Source: Nocardia brasiliensis ATCC 700358
GTDB taxonomy: Bacteria > Actinomycetota > Actinomycetes > Mycobacteriales > Mycobacteriaceae
DNA: 64,000 nucleotides
Direction: 5' to 3'
Assembly (NCBI RefSeq): GCF_000250675.2
Contig: NC_018681.1
Coordinates: 434,001 to 498,000 of the forward strand
In this document: positions 44,159-52,465 of the stretch, piece after piece
Layout: each line of letters opens with the position of its first letter
How positions within the stretch are numbered: position 1 is the stretch's first letter
Program-made: the position numbers and the translations under genes
Notes under the pieces: generated by a model
Told to the model about the DNA's origin: nothing
Database searches by the model: none
The model's input: the letters and a program-made list of their open reading frames with translations, nothing else

Positions 44159-44980
44159 ATGACTGACTGGCAGGCATTTACCGTCGAGATCAAAGACCAT
44201 GTCGCGCAGGTGACGCTGACGGGTCCCGGCAAGGGCAACGCGATGGGCCCGGATTTCTGGCGGGAGCTGCCGGAGATCTTCCAGGGGCTGGACGCGGATC
44301 CGGAGGTGCGCGCGATCGTGCTGACGGGTTCGGGCCCGCACTTCTCCTACGGCCTCGATCTGCCCGCGATGAGCGGCATGTTCGGCCCGCTGCTGGGCGA
44401 TCGCGCGCTGGCCGCGCCGCGCACCGAATTCCTGGTTGAGCTGCGCAAGATGCAGGGTGCGGTGACGGCGGTGGCGGACTGCCGCAAGCCGGTGATCGCC
44501 GCGATCTCCGGCTGGTGCATCGGTGGCGGTCTGGACCTGATCGCCGCCGCCGACATCCGCTACGCGAGCGCCGAGGCGAAGTTCAGCCTGCGCGAGGCGA
44601 AGGTCGCGATCGTCGCCGATATCGGCTCGCTGCACCGGCTGCCCGGCATCATCTCCGAGGGACATCTGCGCGAGCTGGCGTACACGGGCAAGGACATCGA
44701 CGCCGCCCGCGCGGAGAAGATCGGCCTGGTCAACGACGTGTTCGCCGATCAGGCTGCGGCGCTGGACGCGGCACACGCCACCGCACGCGAGATCGCCGCG
44801 AACCCGCCGCTGGTGGTGCAGGGTGTGAAGGATGTGCTGGATCAGCGCACCAAGAACGAGGTCGCCACCGGACTGCGTTACGTGTCCGCGTGGAACTCCG
44901 CGTTCCTGCCGTCGGAGGATCTCACCGAGGCGATCAAGGCCGTGTTCGAGAAGCGGGCTCCTGAGTTCAAGGGCGAGTAA
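44159..44980 (+). CDS. Enoyl-CoA hydratase/isomerase (crotonase family)
   Basis: 273-aa crotonase. The oxyanion-hole strands are GSGPHFSYGLDLPAM near residue 57 and ISGWCIGGGLDLIAAADIRYAS near 115. The acidic residues KFSLREAKVAIVADIG near 143 correspond to the catalytic Glu and Asp positions of dienoyl-CoA isomerase-like members. ATG 44159 is selected over ATG 44123; no strong ribosome site is present. Confidence 0.92.
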   Translation: MTDWQAFTVEIKDHVAQVTLTGPGKGNAMGPDFWRELPEIFQGLDADPEVRAIVLTGSGPHFSYGLDLPAMSGMFGPLLGDRALAAPRTEFLVELRKMQGAVTAVADCRKPVIAAISGWCIGGGLDLIAAADIRYASAEAKFSLREAKVAIVADIGSLHRLPGIISEGHLRELAYTGKDIDAARAEKIGLVNDVFADQAAALDAAHATAREIAANPPLVVQGVKDVLDQRTKNEVATGLRYVSAWNSAFLPSEDLTEAIKAVFEKRAPEFKGE

Positions 44981-45023
44981 AGCGTCGTTTATCGCTTGCC
45001 CCAGTTCCGGTTCCGTCTGCATA

Positions 45024-45055
45024 CTTGCATCGCGCAACTAGTTGATTGATGCAAG
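45024..45055. promoter_or_regulatory. MarR-type operator upstream of the MarR-MFS operon
   Basis: Eight-base arms CTTGCATC (45024-45031) and GATGCAAG (45048-45055) flank a perfect inner palindrome CAACTAGTTG (45035-45044). The site ends 13 bp before the GTG start, as expected for autorepression. Confidence 0.6.
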
Positions 45056-45068
45056 CAAAGGTGAGGCT

Positions 45069-45575
45069 GTGGACGACCAGACGATCGACACGATCGCGAT
45101 GCAACTCACCCGCTTGCAGCGGATCCGGGACCGCACCGCGGCCCAGATCGGCACGTGGACCAAAGACGGGCTGGACCCCGCCGCGTTCGGCGCCCTGATC
45201 CGGCTGTGTTTCGACGGGCCGATGCGCTCCGGCGAACTCGCGGCCGCACTGCACTCGGACGCGTCGACGGTCAGTCGTCAGGTGGCCCAGTTGGTCGGCA
45301 GGCAACTCGTCGAGCGGCAGGCCGACCCGGCGGACGGCCGGGCGACCGTGCTCGTGGTCACCGCACGCGGTCGCGCCGTCGCGGAGCAGATCCGCCGACG
45401 CCGCAACGACAACCTGAGCAAGGTGATGGCGAAGTGGGCACCGCAGACCCGGGTCGAGTTCGCCGAGTTGCTCCGGCAGTTCGTCGACGATTTCGAGCGA
45501 ACGCGACCGGAGATGATCGCCGCCATGCGCCGCAACTGGGACGAGGCCCTGACCGAGACGGAGAACGACCAATGA
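45069..45575 (+). CDS. MarR-family transcriptional regulator
   Basis: 168-aa winged-helix dimer: GPMRSGELAAALHSDASTVSRQVAQLVGRQLVERQADPADGRATVLVVT covers helix-turn-helix and wing (about residues 50-100). GTG 45069 follows AAAGGTGAGG; a TTG at 45042 is unlikely because it lies within the operator. The stop overlaps the transporter start by 4 bp (ATGA), so it almost surely represses that efflux gene. Confidence 0.92.
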   Translation: MDDQTIDTIAMQLTRLQRIRDRTAAQIGTWTKDGLDPAAFGALIRLCFDGPMRSGELAAALHSDASTVSRQVAQLVGRQLVERQADPADGRATVLVVTARGRAVAEQIRRRRNDNLSKVMAKWAPQTRVEFAELLRQFVDDFERTRPEMIAAMRRNWDEALTETENDQ

Positions 45576-47386
45576 CAGCAGCAGCGCCGACCGCGGCAGC
45601 GCCCCCGGCTTTCACCCATCGTCAGATCCTGGTGATCCTGAGCGGTTTGATGCTCGGGATGCTGCTGGCAGCGCTCGATCAGACGATCGTCTCCACCGCC
45701 ATCCGCACCATCGCCGACGACCTCAACGGCTACTCGATGCAGGCGTGGGCCACCACCGCCTACCTGATCACCGCGACGCTGGCCACCCCGCTGTACGGCA
45801 AGTTGTCCGACATGTTCGGCCGCAAGCAGTTCTTCATGCTGGCCATCGCGATCTTCATCGTCGGTTCGCTGCTGTGCACGATGGCCCAGTCGATGTATCA
45901 GCTCGCGGCGTTCCGCGCGGTGCAGGGCATCGGCGCGGGCGGTTTGATGTCGTTGGCGCTCACCATCCTCGGCGATATCGTCGGCCCGCGTGAACGCGCC
46001 AAATACCAGGGCTACTTCCTGGCGGTGTTCGGCACGTCCAGCGTGATCGGCCCGGTGCTCGGCGGCGTGCTCGCCGGACAGCAGACGATTCTCGGCGTCA
46101 GCGGCTGGCGCTGGGTGTTCCTGGTGAACGTGCCGATCGGCCTGATCGCGCTGGCCGTGGTGTCGCGGGTGCTGAAGCTGCCCAAGCGGCCCAAGTCGAC
46201 CGACCGGGTGGACTGGTGGGGCGTGCTGGTGCTCGCGATCGGCCTGGCCCCGCTGCTCGTGGTCGCCGAGCAGGGACGCGAATGGGGGTGGGGCAGCGGC
46301 CGTTCCATTGCCTGCTACGTGATCGGCGGCCTCGGCATCATCGGCTTCGTGCTGGTGGAGAAGAACCTGCGGGACGCGGCGCTGATCCCGCTGCGGATCT
46401 TCAAGAACGGCACTTTCGCACTGGGCGTGGTGATCTCGTTCGTGGTCGGCGCGGGCATGTTCGGCGGTATCTCGCTGCTGCCGCAGTACCTGCAGGTGGT
46501 GCGCGGCGCGAGCCCGACGCTGGCCGGCCTGCAGATGCTGCCGATGGTGCTCGGCCTGATGACCGGTTCTGTCGTGTCCGGCCAGTTGATTTCGCGGACC
46601 GGCCGCTACCGAGCCTTCACGATCATCGGCGCGACCATGCTGACGCTCGGCTTGTTCCTGCTGCACTATTTGACCGCCGACAGCCCACTGTGGCTCGCGA
46701 TGATCTTCATGGCGTGCACCGGTTTCGGCCTGGGCAACCTGATGCAGCCGCTCACCCTGGCCCTGCAGAACGCGTTGCCGCCCAAGGACATGGGCGTGTC
46801 GACCGCGGCGGCCACGTTCTTCCGGCAGATCGGCGGCACGCTCGGTGTCGCGGTGTTCCTGTCCATCCTGTTCGCGCAGCTGACCCCGAACATCTCGGAC
46901 GAAATGCGCAGCGCCGCCGCCGATCCGCAGTTCCAGCACGCGGTGGTCGAGGGTGCGCGCAGCAGCAACCCGGCCGATGCCGCGCTGGCGAAAGGCTTGC
47001 TCGCGCAGGACACTTCGGCCGCGGGACAGGTGCTGAAGGACAGCTCGATCATCCAGCAGCTGAGCCCCGACCTGGCCCGGCCGTTCAAGATCGGCTTCGC
47101 CGATTCGATGTCGACGGTGTTCCTGTCGGCGACCGGTGTCGCGCTGATCGCGCTGATCCTGGTGTTGTTCTGGCGGGAGGTGCCGCTGCGGATGACGGGC
47201 GGTATCGAGGCGGCGCACGCTGCGGCGGCCGCGGAGAACGGTGAGAGCGTCTCGGCCGAGGAGGCCCGCGTGGTCGATCAGGTGGGACTGGTACTCGGCG
47301 GCGGAGAGGTCATCGATCCGCCGGAGCACGGCGGCGCGCGGGACGACGCGGCCGGGCGTCCGGCGGACGGCCCCGGCTCTGCGTGA
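45572..47386 (+). CDS. DHA2-family (EmrB/QacA) MFS drug transporter
   Basis: 604 aa with 14 predicted helices. Motif D/D1 is LDQTIVSTAIRTIADDL near residue 35, motif A GKLSDMFGRKQ near 70, and motif C GPVLGGVLAG near 155. A hydrophilic loop lies near 440-490 and a long acidic C-terminal tail after 545. Proton-coupled export of lipophilic drugs is likely. Starts in the ATGA overlap with marR. Confidence 0.93.
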   Translation: MTAAAPTAAAPPAFTHRQILVILSGLMLGMLLAALDQTIVSTAIRTIADDLNGYSMQAWATTAYLITATLATPLYGKLSDMFGRKQFFMLAIAIFIVGSLLCTMAQSMYQLAAFRAVQGIGAGGLMSLALTILGDIVGPRERAKYQGYFLAVFGTSSVIGPVLGGVLAGQQTILGVSGWRWVFLVNVPIGLIALAVVSRVLKLPKRPKSTDRVDWWGVLVLAIGLAPLLVVAEQGREWGWGSGRSIACYVIGGLGIIGFVLVEKNLRDAALIPLRIFKNGTFALGVVISFVVGAGMFGGISLLPQYLQVVRGASPTLAGLQMLPMVLGLMTGSVVSGQLISRTGRYRAFTIIGATMLTLGLFLLHYLTADSPLWLAMIFMACTGFGLGNLMQPLTLALQNALPPKDMGVSTAAATFFRQIGGTLGVAVFLSILFAQLTPNISDEMRSAAADPQFQHAVVEGARSSNPADAALAKGLLAQDTSAAGQVLKDSSIIQQLSPDLARPFKIGFADSMSTVFLSATGVALIALILVLFWREVPLRMTGGIEAAHAAAAAENGESVSAEEARVVDQVGLVLGGGEVIDPPEHGGARDDAAGRPADGPGSA

Positions 47387-47420
47387 CCGCCCGCGGCTCG
47401 CGGACTGATGTTCTGACAGC

Positions 47421-48677
47421 ATGACGAGGGTGAAAGAGGTCCTGCGTTCCGCGCTGGCGCGGTTGCGGCTGTTGCCGGGTGCGATCGGGTACCTGGCGGT
47501 CGGCAGCGTGACCTCGCTGGCCGCGATGCTCGCGGTGATCGGCCTGCTCCTGGTGCTCGCGTTCTGCCTGATCGGGGTCGGCATCCCGGCGGTGCCGGAG
47601 GCGATCCGGGTGGTCCGGCCGCTGGTCTCGTTCGAACGGCGCAGGGCGGCACAGCGACTCGGCACGCCGATCGAGGAGAGCTATCAGCCCCTCGTCGGCG
47701 GCCTGCGCCTGCGGGTGCGCACGGCGGTCACCGATCCGGCGAACCGCCGGGACGTGGCCTGGCTCATCGCGCACGGTCTGACCGGCATCTATCTGGGCAT
47801 TTTCGCCGTCGCGCTGCCGGTGTCGGTGCTCGTTCAGCTGGCGACACCGGCGCTGTGGCAGCACCTGCCGCCGGGGGAGTTCATGACCTTCGGCTACGCG
47901 GTGGACTCGTGGCCCTCGGCATGGCTGAGCGCTGCGCTCACCTTGCCGCTCATCAGCTTGACGCTGCTGGTCCCGGTGGTGGCGCGGTGGCAGGCGCTGC
48001 TGGCCCGCGCCCTGCTCGGCCCCGCCGAAGGGGTGGTGCTCGCCGATCGGGTCGCCGCGTTGACCGCGACCAGGGCGGCCGCGCTGGACGCGCACGGCGC
48101 GGAACTGCGCCGGATCGAACGTGACCTGCACGACGGCGCGCAGGCCCGGATCGCGGCGGTGATCATGCAGCTCGGGCTGGCCGATCAACTGCGCGAACAG
48201 AATCCGGCGGCGGCGCACGAACTGGTGCGCAAAGCCCAGGACACCGCGACCGCCGCGCTCGCCGAACTACGCGATGTGGTGCGCAACGTCTACCCGCCGG
48301 TGCTGTCGGATCGCGGACTGGTGAGCGCCGTGTCGGCGATCGCGGCGCGCAGCCCGATCCCGTGTGTGCTCGAGCTGGCCGATGTGGGCAGGCAGCCCGC
48401 CGCGGTGGAGGCCGCCGCCTACTTCGTCATCACGGAGGCACTCACCAACGCGACCAAGCATTCCGGCGCCGAGGGCATCACCGTGGCGCTCGGCGGCCGA
48501 CCGGAGCTGTTGACCATCGAGGTCCGCGACGACGGCGTCGGCGGCGCGGTCGAGACCTATGGCGGCGGGCTGGCCGGCATCCGCCGCCGTGCCGAGGCGC
48601 TCGACGGACGGATGGTGCTGACGAGCCCGGCGGGTGGCCCTACTGTGTTGCGGGTGGAGTTGCCGTGCGGGTCATGA
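47421..48677 (+). CDS. Two-component sensor histidine kinase (HisKA_3 type)
   Basis: 418 aa. An N-terminal putative sensor region has about four membrane segments (33-58, 118-142, 170-195). The phosphorylated His is in RIERDLHDGAQARI near residue 236. The ATPase domain shows TEALTNATKHS near 340 and DDGVGGA near 373 with a GGLAGIRRRAEALDG lid. Its gene overlaps the response regulator start by 13 bp. Signal unknown; the nearest target candidate is the adjacent convergent lipoprotein peptidase or the MFS pump. Confidence 0.93.
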   Translation: MTRVKEVLRSALARLRLLPGAIGYLAVGSVTSLAAMLAVIGLLLVLAFCLIGVGIPAVPEAIRVVRPLVSFERRRAAQRLGTPIEESYQPLVGGLRLRVRTAVTDPANRRDVAWLIAHGLTGIYLGIFAVALPVSVLVQLATPALWQHLPPGEFMTFGYAVDSWPSAWLSAALTLPLISLTLLVPVVARWQALLARALLGPAEGVVLADRVAALTATRAAALDAHGAELRRIERDLHDGAQARIAAVIMQLGLADQLREQNPAAAHELVRKAQDTATAALAELRDVVRNVYPPVLSDRGLVSAVSAIAARSPIPCVLELADVGRQPAAVEAAAYFVITEALTNATKHSGAEGITVALGGRPELLTIEVRDDGVGGAVETYGGGLAGIRRRAEALDGRMVLTSPAGGPTVLRVELPCGS

Positions 48678-49309
48678 TCGCCGAGGACGACGCCCTGCTG
48701 CGGGAGGGGCTCGTGCTCTTGCTCAGCACCGCGGGGATCGAGGTGGTCGCCGCGGTCGGCAATGCCGACGACTTCCTCGCCGCCGTGGCCGCGGACCGCC
48801 CGGACGCGGTGGTGGTCGATATCCGGATGCCGCCGACGTTCACCGATGACGGGCTGCGTGCCGCGGTGCGCGCCCGCGAACTGCATCCCGGCCTGCCGGT
48901 GCTGGTCCTGTCGTCGTGGGTGGAGGACAGTTACGCCGCCGAACTGCTCGGCGACGGCCTGGGCGGGGTGGGCTATCTGCTCAAGGAACGGGTCGGCAAG
49001 GTGGACCGGTTCCTCGACTCGCTGCGCCGGGTGGCGGCGGGCGGCACCGCCATGGACCCCGAGGTGATCTCGCAACTGCTGGTGCGGCGCAAAGCCGACG
49101 ACCCGCTGGCCGCGCTGACGGCACGGGAGCGGGAGGTGCTCGCCTTGATGGCCGAGGGGCACAACAACGGCACCATCGCCGAGCGGCTGGTGGTCAGCGA
49201 AGGCGCGGTGCACAAACATATTCGGAGCATTTTCGCGAAGCTGGGGCTGTCCACCGAGGAGGTCGGGCATCGCCGGGTGCTCGCGGTCTTGGCCTACCTG
49301 AACGCGTGA
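48665..49309 (+). CDS. LuxR/NarL-type response regulator
   Basis: 214 aa. The receiver domain has acidic pair EDD at residues 6-8, phospho-acceptor Asp in VVVDIRMPP near 53, and KERVGKVD Lys near 106. The LuxR helix-turn-helix is LTAREREVLALMAEGHNNGTIAERLVVSEGAVHKHIRSIFAKLG near 150-195. GTG 48665 has GTGGAG five bases upstream. Partner of the overlapping kinase gene. Confidence 0.94.
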   Translation: MRVMIAEDDALLREGLVLLLSTAGIEVVAAVGNADDFLAAVAADRPDAVVVDIRMPPTFTDDGLRAAVRARELHPGLPVLVLSSWVEDSYAAELLGDGLGGVGYLLKERVGKVDRFLDSLRRVAAGGTAMDPEVISQLLVRRKADDPLAALTAREREVLALMAEGHNNGTIAERLVVSEGAVHKHIRSIFAKLGLSTEEVGHRRVLAVLAYLNA

Positions 49310-49344
49310 AGGCCTGAACCCGTACGGGTTCAGGCCTTCACGCG
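49303..49344. terminator. Bidirectional terminator with 19-bp perfect stem
   Basis: Perfect 19-base arms (49303-49321 and 49326-49344) around the loop GTAC. The left arm includes the response regulator's stop codon. It lies between convergent genes, only 7 bp from the facing stop codon. Confidence 0.85.
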
Positions 49345-49350
49345 TCCGGC

Positions 49351-50865
49351 CTAGTCCGCCTTGCAGGTGAGTTCGGTGGCGGGCAGCGTGCCGTCCCGCA
49401 GGTACGCGTTCACCGCGCCGTACGCGCAGGTGTTGGGGTAGCGGCCGAAGATGTAGTGGATCGGCACATCCTGCAGGGTGACGAACGCCGAGCCGGTCAT
49501 CTTCTGATGCAGCACGCGCGCGCCCTCATATGCGGTGCGGGTGTCGCCGGTGGAGTTCAGGATCAAGCTCGGCACCGAATTGTCCACCACCGTAGGCGGT
49601 TCCAGCGGCGGCGCCCAGAACGCGCACGAGGTGATGTTGTTGGCGAACGCGCCGAACACCGGCTGGCTCGCCCGGGCCGCCTCGATATTGCGCAAGTAGA
49701 ACGCCGGATCGCGGGGCGCGGCGACGTCACCACACAGCACCGCCATCTGCGGTGAACCGTCCTGGTCGACCGGCTTGAAAATGTGCTCGAGGCCTTCCCG
49801 CAGCGTGTCGTCGGGTTGCACGGGCATACCGTTCGCCGCATCGCGGAGCTGGCTTACCTGACCTGCCAGCATCTCGTAGTTGCGCACATCGTCCAGCCCG
49901 ACGAACAGCAGCATCGGCGCGATGTGATCGTCGACTTCGAACTCGCCCAACCGAATCGGCTGCCGTGCCGATCGCTGGATCAGATCTACGATGGTGGCCC
50001 GCACCGCGGCGCGGGAGTCGCCGAAGTGGTACTCGCCGTCGTGCGCGGCGGCCCAGTCGGCCCAGAGATCGAGTGCGGCCTCGTTCGCCGGACCCATGGC
50101 CTGCATCATGCCGACGGGGCCGTAGGTGTCCGGATTCGCCGCGCTGTCCAGCACGATCCGGTCGCTGCGCTGCGGGAACATCTGGGTGAACACGGCACCC
50201 AGGTAGGTGCCGTACGAGGTGCCGAAGTAGCTGATCTTGTCGACGCCGAGCGCGCCGCGGATCACGTCCATATCCCGCGCGGTGTTGCGGGTGCTGATGT
50301 GCGGCAGCCTGGCCGCCTCGGTCGCCGCGCAGCGCGCCGCGAAATCCGCTTGGGTGGCCACGGATTCGGCGTAACTCGCGGCGTCGACACCGGCCGACTC
50401 CAACGCGAAGCCGCGCGGCCAGTGACAGTTGATCGCCGCGGAGCGCCCGATGCCGCGCGGGTCCATGCCGATGAGGTCGTACTGTGCGCGTACGTCGGGC
50501 GTCATCGCCTCGCGGACGCCGAGCATGAAGTCGAGCCCGGGGCCGCCGGGGCCGCCAGGATTGGACAGCATGACGCCACGTCGTTTCGCGGGTTCCGGAG
50601 ACACGAGCCGGGAGATGGCGACCGTGGTGGTGGCGCCCTGTGGCTCAGCGTAATTCAGTGGCACCGTGACATCGGTGCACTGCCCGCCCGCCTGAGCGAG
50701 TTTCGGGTCGTCGCAGGCCTTCCAGTCGAGCTGCTGGCTGTAGAAGCGTTCCAGCGCAGGGGGTTCGGCGTTGGCGTCGGTGCCGGTGCAGCCGGCCAGG
50801 CCGGCGCAGAGCGCCAGCCCGGCGGCGACGCTCGCGACGGCGGTGCGCCTGCGGGTGCGGTTCAC
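49351..50865 (-). CDS. Secreted alpha/beta-hydrolase lipoprotein (TAP-like peptidase family)
   Basis: 504-aa exported proteolytic hydrolase. A lipoprotein signal ends in the lipobox LAGC with Cys26. The fold shows NPGGPGGPG (oxyanion loop) near residue 103, the nucleophile elbow GTSYGTYLG near 217, and a TAP-like C-terminal domain with the catalytic Asp in STGDTRTAYEG near 430 and His in VPIHYIFGRY near 460. GTG 50865 follows GGAGG by seven bases. Similar actinobacterial enzymes release N-terminal tripeptides or cleave esters. Confidence 0.9.
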   Translation of the reverse strand: MNRTRRRTAVASVAAGLALCAGLAGCTGTDANAEPPALERFYSQQLDWKACDDPKLAQAGGQCTDVTVPLNYAEPQGATTTVAISRLVSPEPAKRRGVMLSNPGGPGGPGLDFMLGVREAMTPDVRAQYDLIGMDPRGIGRSAAINCHWPRGFALESAGVDAASYAESVATQADFAARCAATEAARLPHISTRNTARDMDVIRGALGVDKISYFGTSYGTYLGAVFTQMFPQRSDRIVLDSAANPDTYGPVGMMQAMGPANEAALDLWADWAAAHDGEYHFGDSRAAVRATIVDLIQRSARQPIRLGEFEVDDHIAPMLLFVGLDDVRNYEMLAGQVSQLRDAANGMPVQPDDTLREGLEHIFKPVDQDGSPQMAVLCGDVAAPRDPAFYLRNIEAARASQPVFGAFANNITSCAFWAPPLEPPTVVDNSVPSLILNSTGDTRTAYEGARVLHQKMTGSAFVTLQDVPIHYIFGRYPNTCAYGAVNAYLRDGTLPATELTCKAD

Positions 50866-50927
50866 GGTCGATCCTCCGATGTCGTTCGGCCGCACCGAAA
50901 TCGGGTGCGGAGAAGGTAGCTGTGTGG

Positions 50928-52115
50928 TCACTGAGCGCAGAGTGCGGTGTCGAGCACGGCCTCGATGAGCTCGGACGACTCGTCCGAGGTCGGCAGCTGG
51001 TTCACCGCCACGGCCACTGCTTTCCCGTCGGCCGTGGCGCTGTTGCGGGTACCGAATCCGGGGATGCTGCCGCCGTGGCCCCAGACGTCCTTGCCGCACG
51101 AGGTCGTCCGATGGATCAGACCGAGGCCGTAGCCGGCGCCCGGCATCCGGTCGAACGGCACCGTCTGCTGCATCTGCGCCAATTGCGCAGGCGGCAACAG
51201 CTTTCCGGACAGCAGGGCGACCGTGAACGTGTTGAGATCGGTGTTGCTGGCGACCATCGCGCCCGCCGCACCGCCCCAGGACGGGTCCAGCTCGGTGAAG
51301 TCGATCCGCTTGCCCTCGCGGACGTGATAGCCACGCGGATGCGGATCGCGCAGCGTGCGCTCGCCCGAGGCAGGGGAGTAGGTGGACTTCAGGCCGAGCG
51401 GGGCGATGATCCGGCTATTGATCTCGTCGGTGTAAGGCCGTCCGGTGACGCGTTCGATCAACATGCCGAGCAGCAGGTAATTGGTGTTGGTGTACACCGA
51501 TTTCGCGCCGGGCTCGAAGTTCGGCGGCATGGTCATCGCGTTGCGGACCAGCTCGGCGGCCTCGAAATGCTGTGTCCGGATGGCGTCTTCGTCCGGGGCG
51601 AGCTGAGCCGGGCCGTCCGTTTCGATGCTGGTGCCGTTACCTCGGCCGAGGTAGTCGGGCAGACCGCTGGTGTGCTGCAAGAGCTGGCGCACCGTGACGC
51701 GGTTGCCGTCGTTGCCGTTGCCCTGCACCACGCCGGGCAGGTAGCGCTCGATCGGCGCGGCCAGGTCCACCTTGCCCTCGGCGACCAGCTGGAGCACCAA
51801 CGTCGCGACGAAAGTCTTTGTGTTGCTGCCGATCCGGACGAGTGCGTCGTCCTGGAACGGCGCACCCGTGCCGATGTCGCCGACGCCCGCGGTGTAGACC
51901 CGATGCCCGCCGGGACCGTCGAGGACGACCTGCACCCCGGGAATCCCGCTCTGCACCACACGATCCAGCGCGGCGGCGAGTGCGGGCGGCGCCGCGCTGC
52001 CGGGGGTCGGTGTCGTCACCGATGTTTCCCCGCCGCACGCGGCCGCGGCGAGCACCGCGCCCACCACGAGGGCCGATAGGGCCGCCTTTCCGCCATTGCG
52101 CCGAAATGGGTTCAT
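50928..52115 (-). CDS. Serine beta-lactamase-like lipoprotein (D-Ala-D-Ala carboxypeptidase/esterase family)
   Basis: 395 aa. A signal peptide ends in LAAAAC (lipidated Cys). Active-site motifs are SNTKT (SxxK) near residue 95, YTNTN (YxN) near 205, and WGHGGSIPG (HxG triad) near 345. Class C beta-lactamase/DD-peptidase fold, cell-surface. AGGAGG lies 12 bases before ATG 52115; a CTG six bases after that AGGAGG (start 52121) is a possible alternative start, and ATG 52151 would add 12 residues. It is 62 bp upstream of the peptidase lipoprotein on the same strand. Confidence 0.88.
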   Translation of the reverse strand: MNPFRRNGGKAALSALVVGAVLAAAACGGETSVTTPTPGSAAPPALAAALDRVVQSGIPGVQVVLDGPGGHRVYTAGVGDIGTGAPFQDDALVRIGSNTKTFVATLVLQLVAEGKVDLAAPIERYLPGVVQGNGNDGNRVTVRQLLQHTSGLPDYLGRGNGTSIETDGPAQLAPDEDAIRTQHFEAAELVRNAMTMPPNFEPGAKSVYTNTNYLLLGMLIERVTGRPYTDEINSRIIAPLGLKSTYSPASGERTLRDPHPRGYHVREGKRIDFTELDPSWGGAAGAMVASNTDLNTFTVALLSGKLLPPAQLAQMQQTVPFDRMPGAGYGLGLIHRTTSCGKDVWGHGGSIPGFGTRNSATADGKAVAVAVNQLPTSDESSELIEAVLDTALCAQ

Positions 52116-52465
52116 GAGCAGTGTTGTCCTCCTGTTCGAGTCGGGAGGCATCGGTGCTCCGCGACGGTTTCGAGCCTAGGAATTCCGGGAGGTCGCGCCC
52201 ATGCCGCGCGCACCCGGATTTCGGGTAACGCCTACGGGCCTTCGATGGTGGTGCCAGCACCACCATCGCCCGTCTGTGGGCGGGACATCAGCATCCGATC
52301 AGCTGTTCGTCACCGAAAACTCACGGAATCCTCGGTTTGATGCGGTATCTGTGGCGATGGATCATTGGTGGCTCATCGTCCGATAGTTGGGCGAGGTTGC
52401 CGCGAACGTCGGACGATTGGTTACCTTCGAAGCCGGACGTCCGACGGTCGGAGAGAGAGGGCCGC
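52116..52465. promoter_or_regulatory. Divergent promoter region with long palindrome
   Basis: 350 bp between the divergent beta-lactamase-like and AfsR-like genes. It contains the 26-bp palindrome at 52243-52268 and a weaker inverted repeat CGTCGGAC (52407-52414) / GTCCGACG (52439-52446) just before the AfsR-like start, probably regulatory. Confidence 0.5.
52243..52268. promoter_or_regulatory. 26-bp near-perfect palindrome, operator or cruciform
   Basis: Arms CGATGGTGGTGC and GCACCACCATCG (12 of 12 paired) around a two-base centre CA. The centre is too short for an RNA terminator loop, and the site sits between divergent promoters, so a regulator binding site is the better reading. Confidence 0.55.

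Noticed and set aside
45278..47665. 795-codon minus-strand frame opposite marR and the MFS gene
   Set aside because: Mirror of the transporter coding strand; Arg/His/Gln-rich, no start context.
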